Assembly: GCA_011365055.1 (NCBI GenBank)
Contig: RDOG01000004.1
Span: 275,879 to 339,878 of the forward strand
From: Promethearchaeota archaeon
GTDB lineage: Archaea; Asgardarchaeota; Lokiarchaeia; Helarchaeales; RDOG01
Direction of reading: 5' to 3'
Length of the DNA stretch: 64,000 bases
The number at the start of each line of letters is the position of its first letter. The stretch's first letter is position 1. The notes below the pieces were generated by a model. It had not been told where the DNA came from, did no database searches, and worked only from the letters and a program-made list of their open reading frames with translations. The translations under genes were made by a program, and so were the position numbers. This document shows positions 52,619-61,600 of this stretch, piece by piece.

Positions 52619-55600
52619 TTAAGTGGAAGAATGATTTTCTTCTGAATCATCATTTGTTTTTTTTCTTCTTAATCGATAATAATTTCTACTAGATGGTTCT
52701 TCGTCTACTTTTTCTTCCGATTTCTTTTTATCCGTCTTTTTCTCTTTTTTCTCCTTTGTTATTTCTTTCTTTTCTGATTCTTCTACGGAAGTTTCAGGTT
52801 CTTGTGCCTTTTGTTCCTCTAGTTCTTTAGCTTTTTGTTCCTCAAGATATCTATCTCGCTCTCTTTTCAATTTTCTAATGGTATAATAATTTATTGGCGT
52901 TTTGCACTTCGGACACGGTTCCTTGGTTTTCAACATTTTCTCTGCGCAGTCAAGACAATAATTGGTCTTGCAATTTACACATGTATATTGAGCACCGACC
53001 ATTTCACCTTCACATCTATTGCAAGCATTCTCAGGAAGAACCCTTGTAACTTCTAGTTCACCCTTATCTTTTTTCTTAGGAATTCCTTGCTGAACTGCTT
53101 GTTGTCGTCTTCTAATAAGAGCAACTGCTGCAACACCAGCTATTGCTGCAATTGCGATGATTACTATTAGAGGGATTAGCCATTCTGGAATTTCTGGAAG
53201 ACCTTCACCAGGACCAGGTTCAGGACCGGGTTCAGGACCAGGCTCAGGACCAGGCTCAGGCTCAGAGCCACCTGCTTCTGTTTCTCCAATGATAGCATAG
53301 AAACTGAAGTGAGAAATATTTGCACATGCTAACCAAATGTCTCCACTTAACTGAACTATCCATCCGACTTCAACAGGAACCCAAATTTGTGTTTCTTCAT
53401 CAAAGTAGGAAATTGTTAACGTTGAGACGTTGATATTTTGTTCCGTTACTTCAGTCATATTGAAAGGAATACATAAAACACCTTCAATTAAGGGAATAGT
53501 GGCTGTAAATTCATAGAAATCGGTACCAGGAATTAAGGAAGCATTTCCAGCAACATCTTCACCTGCAGGATTACTTCCAAAGAAGCTCATCCATGCTTCG
53601 AATGCTTCATCTTCAGGGAATCTGAAAGAAACATTTAGGTTCAAATCATTTTCAAAATCTTCTAATTCTCCAGTACCATTACCGATAAGATATTCTTGTT
53701 GAACAACTTGAATGGGTTTTATTTTTTGATAAAGTAATTGTGAATTAGTCTGATTATAGACATCGACCATGATATTATAGAGACCAATTTGAGTTGCATT
53801 TAAAATCCAAGTACCAAATGTTCTTGTTTGTGAAACTCCAATGGTTGCTTGTCCAAATGAACTACCACTTAACAATATGAATCCACTTGGAATGCTAACT
53901 TGCGTAATATTAGTAGAAGAAGTGGACAAAGTCATTAATACTAATAACTGAGAAGTGAGTTTATTATTAATAGTAATATTGCAAGTGAATGTATCAGAAC
54001 TATTGACAAGAGATGGAGAAAATATTTGAACATCAATAGCAGAAGTTACAGTATATTGATAATAAGATCCATAATTATTGTTTACTACAACCTTACCATT
54101 AGTATCATTTGCTCTAATTGCGAATTTTACGATTTTTCCTTCTATTTGTCCAGGAATAGTTCCAATATAATACCCACCAGTTAAAGTCATGGTTGTTTTA
54201 TTCCATTGAGTAAATGGTAAAGAAGCATTAGTTGTCCATATAATTCGGACCATGTGAACCATCACGTTATCTGTAACCGTGGTTGAAACTACAACAGGTT
54301 CATTGATACCAGGAGTTGCATCATAAATCACATTTCCAATTATTGGAGGTGAGTTATCTTCATAAATGGTGATACTCTTTGAAACGGAAGTGTAACCAAA
54401 TACAGATGAATTGATATGAACTGTTATGGTATAAGTACCAGCATATTTTCCAACAAGTCTCCAATCATAAATGCCAGTTGAACCATTCAAAATTATTGTA
54501 TTAGTAACTATTTTTCCACTATATAAAGAGATATTGGTTGGTAATTGAACGGATAGAACAACACTATATGCGAATGGACTGGTATTATTGAATTTGAGTG
54601 ATGCTGTAAAGTATTGACCGACAATCTTGTCTTTTGGAAGAGTTAGAGCTAATGAATAATAACTTCCAACATAATAACTATAATATGGAGATACAGCAGT
54701 AGAAGTTGTTGTATTAGCTTTAATATAATAAGTTCCATAGGATACGCCCGTTGCGTTAAACGTGTAAGTATTTCCTACTTGTTGTTGTGGTGTAATATAT
54801 GCCCAGCTAGACATTGCATTTTGATAATAGAGATAAGCATTAATCGTATTTTCAATCACTACAGTTACTCTAATTGAGTTTGTTCCTTTAACAAGAGTAG
54901 GATTATAAATCGTTGGAGGAACACCTGTAGCTAGATAAATTGGAGAAGCTGAGTAGGATATGAAATTACCTGCAGTATCGTTTGCTTGAACTTCAATAAA
55001 TAATATGTAATCCAATCCCAAGTTTGATGTTGAAATATTACAAACATAATAACCATTTTGAGGAGTCATCATCCAAATTGTATCATTGATTTCACTACTA
55101 GCAGGATTATACATACTCACAAGTAACCAGACATCATCTATTGCACGATCATCTGTAACTCTAACTGAAATGTTAATGGGATCGTTATGATCAGTATATT
55201 GTGCAGCATAATTCGATATTGTCGGTGCAATATTGTCAGGAGTCCTTTGAATGTTTATAACATAATATGGTTGACCAAAAGGAGTGCTATTTCGGACATT
55301 ACCATAAGAATCAGCTGCAATTAATTTGAAGGTGATGTTTGCAGCCTTATCATAAATCGAGGTGGGTATTGTTATGAAGAAATTTGGATATGGATTAGGA
55401 TTCAATTGTGATAATTGATCCAATTTTATTATAGTTCCATTTTCAAGAGTATAAGTATAAAGGATTTTTACATATGCTAGGTTAGTATCGGTTACTTGAG
55501 CACTTATTGTTGCAGAGGTTCCTTCAACAATAGTTGTTGGATATGAAACTGGTCCAAAAACAGGAGGAGTATTGTCTGTTACTTTCACGGTTATTGTTTT

Positions 55601-58600
55601 TTCTGCAGTATTTCCACCGATATCGTAAACCCTAAGCTTGAATAAGTGGGTTCCAATTGGTAAATTATATCCTATGGTGCTGATATTATAGCTTATGTCA
55701 CCACCAGTCCATGCATCGCTCTTGATCCAACTGGAATTCTTAAGAATTTCATAACTACTTGGATGTAAATCATACGGATGCCATGTAAGAATTGGAGGAG
55801 TTGTACCATAAGCAAATGAAATAAGAGATTGATCGATAGTTATTGAAGGACTAGTTATATCTCGTACACGAACGGTTATTACTTTTTCAGCATAAATTCC
55901 ATATTTATTATTAATTCTACATGTGAAAATGTAAGTTCCCGCTGAAAGACCGTCAACATTTCTTGTAATGTTTAATACTGTTGTAGAATCATTATAAGAT
56001 CCTGATGCAATTTCAACACCATCCCTGAAAATGACATATTTGCTGGTTGAACTCAAAGTATCTATTGTAACGTCCGGAATCCATTTAATAAAATTCCCAG
56101 TTGTACCTTCAGTATATTCAAGCGTGCCAGATGTTGGAACTGTTCCTTTAAAGCTTGGCGGGAAATCGCCAGGATTGAGAATGCGCACTATAACAGTATC
56201 GCTGGCGGATCCTGTAAAATTATTGAATACTCTAAGTGTAAAATTATAATAATTCACAGCTAACGAACTTGTAGAATAAGTAATTGATCCTCCATTCCAA
56301 GGACCGCTTTGAACTACAGTGCCATTTCTCGTGATATTATACCATTTTGGATATAAAGCACTGGAGAAGGTCCAAGTAATTGTACATAATTCACCTGAAA
56401 ATTTAGTTATATCAGCAGGAGGTGTTATGACGGGAGAAGCAACTGAAGTAACGGTTACTATAACAGTATCAGATTGATAATTTCCGGCTGTATCATTAGT
56501 AAATATTGTGAAATTATAGATACCTGGTAAAAGTTTTCCGGTTTGATAATTTATTGTTTGTCCATTACTATAAGATCCACTTGAAACTTTAGAACCAGCC
56601 TTATAAATCACATATTTATTCGGATTGATATCTGAGATTGTCCAGGAAATAGTAGTTCCTAAATTTCCATAAATTGAATCTTCACTATATGTAATATCAG
56701 CAGGTTGAGAAATAGTTGGTTTTGTATTATCTAAAACGTGCAAAGTTAAACTATCTGTCGCATTATTTCCGTCTTGATCAATTAATGTGCAAGTAAATAT
56801 GTAGGTCCCATAACTTCTTCCACCAACATTAAATAGAATAGAAGTTCCACTCCAAGCAGAATTTACTACAGTTGTACCATTTCGTTTAATTACATATGTA
56901 GCTGGATGAGCATCATATGCATTCCAGACTGCCCACAATATTGAAGTTCCTTCTGGATAGGAAGAAATATAACTGCTCGGTAAGGGTGGTGAGAATGTTG
57001 GATTTGTTATATCTCTAACGGTTAATTTAACAATATCATAATTATTATTTCCAGAAGCATCATATGCTACCAATTTAATGTAATACACGCCATATGGGAA
57101 ACCATCAATACTATAAGTAACATTATTTGTCCAATTTCCAGATGTTTCAAAGACATATCCACTTCCGTAATTAATTAAGATCTCATAATAACTTGGATGT
57201 AGGTCTGAAACGCTCCAAGTTAAATTATTTTCAGTTGAACCTTCCGCGTATTCGACGTCAGGAATTGGAGTTATTGTAGGCGCGGTAGAATCTATGACAG
57301 TTACCTTCACTTGATCTTCTACAAAACCAAAGGTATTATAAACACGAATTACATAATAGTAAATTCCGGCGGCTCTTCCATCAATATTTCGCGTGATACT
57401 TGCGTTTGCAATCCAATTAGCGAAATAAATTTGTTGTCCATTTCTATAAATAGTATAATTTCCATCATATGACGATTTTGGACTCCAAGTGATGAAATTA
57501 CCTGTTGTACCTTCAACATATTGTTTATCGCTTGGGGGAGATGGAATCGTCGGAGGAGCACCTACAGTAACAGTAACGTTAATTGTATCAATTGCAAAAT
57601 TATCGTCATCATCAAATACGATTATAGTGAAGTTGTAAAGTCCAATTGTTATCATTCCACTTACATTTACTGAAATCAGTTCTCCACTTGCATTCCATGT
57701 TCCACTTCTTAATATCGTTGATTGATTATATATTGTATAATTCTTCGGATTTGGTGTTGTATCGTATGCATACCATTCAATGATATATCCAATTTGACCA
57801 CTTTGATAATTAATATTAACAGGATTATTTAATGTTGGACCTTTTGGAGAAGTTACTTTTACTTCTACTATTGAGCTGGCATTATTCATGTATTTATCAA
57901 TTACTTTACACTTATACGAATAATTTCCTGTAGGAAGACCACTCACATCGTATGTAATTGTAGAACCAATCCAACTAGATTGAATTATTACAGTATTATT
58001 TCCAGCTGTTGTATTAATTATTTGATAGAGATAAGGATTGGCATCTGAAGCAGTCCAAACGATTTGTTGACCAGTACCATGTCCCACTTCATAAATGATC
58101 GAGGCAGGTTGATTAATAGTTGGTAAAACATTTTCATATACAATAACTATTAAAGAACTTGCATTCCAATTATCTTCACTATCAAATACTATGCAAGTAT
58201 AATTATATGCACCAACGCTCAATCCATCAATATTCTTAACGATTGTTGTTAAAGTCCATTCGCCGCTTTCAATTATAGTATCGTTTCTTGAAATTATGTA
58301 ATGTGATTTTGAAGCATCATTTGCAATCCAGGTGATAGAATGACCTGTGGTTCCAACTAAATATAAGAAAGGATCATCATTAGTGGTATAAATTGAGGGA
58401 TTGGAAGTATCTATAACATTAACATATGCAATATCACTTGCATTATTACTATAAATATCGTATGCTACTAATAAATATTCATACGTTCCAACGCTTAATC
58501 CGTCGACGATACGAGTTACATTTATTCCAGAAGTCCAAGACCCAGATTTAACGAGTGTTCCATTTCTGAAGATCGTAAAATTATTTGGATTAGCATCAGA

Positions 58601-61600
58601 AACACTCCATTGTAAGACATTTCCTGTTGAACCAAGGTTATAGATTAAATCGTTTGGTCCAATAATACTTGGAGGTGTATTTTCGTAAACGGTCACCTTA
58701 ACTAAATCTGTTGCGTTATTACCCATTGAATCGTTTAATCTGATTTCAAATGTATACACTCCAATGGGTAATCCACTCACATTAACGATAATATTACTAA
58801 ATGAAGTCCAATTATTTGATGATACTTTTACTGAATTATTAAAGATAGTATATGCATTTGGATCATCATCTTCTGCAACCCATATTATTTGTTTACCTGT
58901 GCCTTCTCCATATTTATAAGAAATGTCTGCAGGATGAGATACGATTGGTGGATTCGAGCTCGTTACGGTCACATTAACTGAATCGATTGCGATATTACCC
59001 TTAGTATCATTAATTATCATTGTAAAATTATATGTATTTGGAGATAATCCGTCCACATTAACACTTATTCCAACGCCACTCTGCCAGCTATCAGATTGAT
59101 ATAGAACGCCATCTATTAAAACGGTATAAAGATTGGGTGCATAATCAATGGCAATCCATATAATTTCATTTCCTGTTGAACCTGAAAAGTAGGAAACATC
59201 AGCAGGACTGTTTAGATCAGGAGCTGTAGTATCATTGACTATAACGGTAATAACTGAAAAATTAACATTTCCACCGATATCAGAAACAACGCAATTAAAT
59301 GTATGAATTCCATAACCTAAATTAAGTGTATCGAGATCCAATTCAATTTCAGTTCCATTAAACCAATAACCAGAATCTATGACTCCTATGGTTTCATTAA
59401 TTATTTGATATGTGGTAGGATTCATGTCCGTGAAAATCCAATTAATAGAATAACCGAAAGATCCAATTTCATATTCAAGATCAGATGAATTAAATATGAT
59501 CTCTGGATTTGTGGTGTCTTGAACTGTAATCCATACTGAATGACTTACATTATTCATTGAAGTGTCAAAGAACGTTATTTTATAAATATAAACACCAACA
59601 GATAATCCATCAATGCCTTGAACGATAATATTTCCAGTCCATGGATTTGTCACGTTTATTAGAGTATTATTCCTCCTAACTTCAGCCTTAAATTGTAAAG
59701 CATCAGATGCATTCCAAGTGATAATATTACCAGTTGAACTATATTCAATAGTTTGATTGCTCGGAGTATCACCCAATGTTGGTGCTTGAGAATCATAAAC
59801 ACTTATCATAACCCAATCCACAGTAAGATTTCCGTAATCATCCCATAAATAGAGAGAATAATTATAAGTTCCAATTGGTCTTCCATCAATATTTCTATAA
59901 ATTAATTCATAACTTTGCCATGTTCCAGATTTGACTAAAAATCCATCTCGTCGAATTTCATAATTATTTGGATTAGCATCAGAAGCATTCCATGTTAAAA
60001 TATGTCCACCTGTTCCGTATTCATAACCCGTTAAGGATGGAGAAAATATTATTACAGGCGCTTGATTATCGGCTGCATAAATCGTTACAATAACTTGATC
60101 GGATGCATTATTTTGTTGATCATCTGAAACATAAATTGTATAAATTAATATTCCAACTTGTGATGTATCGACTACAATATTAATATCTTGTAAATCATAA
60201 CATGTTGTATTTTCAACTAATAAAGTATCATTTGCCCAGATACTATAATTCGCAAGATCACTATCAGAAGCAACCCATGTTATGTTTGCATTTCCAAATT
60301 GAACTACCTCAAAATCACTTGGCTCACTAATTTGTGGTGGTTCTGTGTTCGTTACGATGACAATTACCGTATCAACAATGTTATTACCAGAAGTATCGTT
60401 GCATACAATTGTAAAATTATAGGAACCTTGAATTAGCCCATCAATATCAACGATAATAGGAGTTCCATCCCAAATATCAGACATATAAGGATTAGAATTA
60501 TTTAAAACCCAGTAATGAGAAGGTAAGAGATCACTAGGTGTCCATATAATTTGATTGCCGATAGAACCTTCAATATAATTGATATCTGACGGGTGATCTA
60601 TTGTTGGATTGGTTGTATCAGTGACATTTACATAAACCACGCTAAAATTCATATTATAATAAGAATCATAGACAGTCAAATTGAACTCATGTAAACCTAT
60701 ACTTAATCCTAATAAATCCAAATCGAGGATTATCGTGCCTGTCCATGGAAGGTTTTCTATCACGTTCGTACCATTTCTTGTGATGTTATATACATTCGGA
60801 TAATTATCAAAAACATACCAGATCAGTGAATTTCCACTTGAACCATATTCAATTTCTATATCAGATGGATTGATAATATTTGGAATCAAATTATCAATAA
60901 CAGTAAGAGTATAATTAACCCAACTGCCAGTATAATTTTGATTTTCATAAAATACAGCAGTTATATTGTAAGTACCAACATCGGTGAGATTACAGAAGCT
61001 TGTAAATGAATCAGTAAGAAACATTGAATTATTCAATACGGTAATATTCCCCGAAACATTTAACCAAACTGAAATGTTATAATTGAGAGCTCCGATAATT
61101 ACAGTATCATTTGCTTCCGTATTATTTAAGAATAACTTGATTTCTGATGGTGCTTTTGATATATTAAATGTATAATATCCTGTTGAATTCCAATTACCTG
61201 CAGTGTCATTTGCTAACCATCGATACATAAAATTACCTGCGGGTAAATATGGAGAAATTATATAATATTCAAAACCATCATAAGAAGTCACAGAATAATT
61301 AATTCCTTCAATTTCTAACAGCACTTTGTGGATTTCAATATTATCTTGCCAAGTACAATTGAACATAACATTTAAACTTGGATTATAAACAATAGGTGAA
61401 GTTGGATTTGTAATTACATTTGACCATTCTGGTTCTTTTCCGTCCGTGATATTTAATGTTAAATTTAGTGTTGCATTTAAATATCCAGTCTTATTAGCTT
61501 CAATTTTAATGTAATAGGTACCAGGAACAATCCCTGTTATATTAAAGGATATATTATAGTAACCCATTGTTTCATCCGAAGGAGTGTAGGATTGAGTCCA

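Noticed and set aside
53200..53270. Minisatellite of GGACCAGG/CTCAGGACC units
   Set aside because: It encodes the GPEP repeats of the linker before the membrane span of the giant protein, and needs no other explanation.
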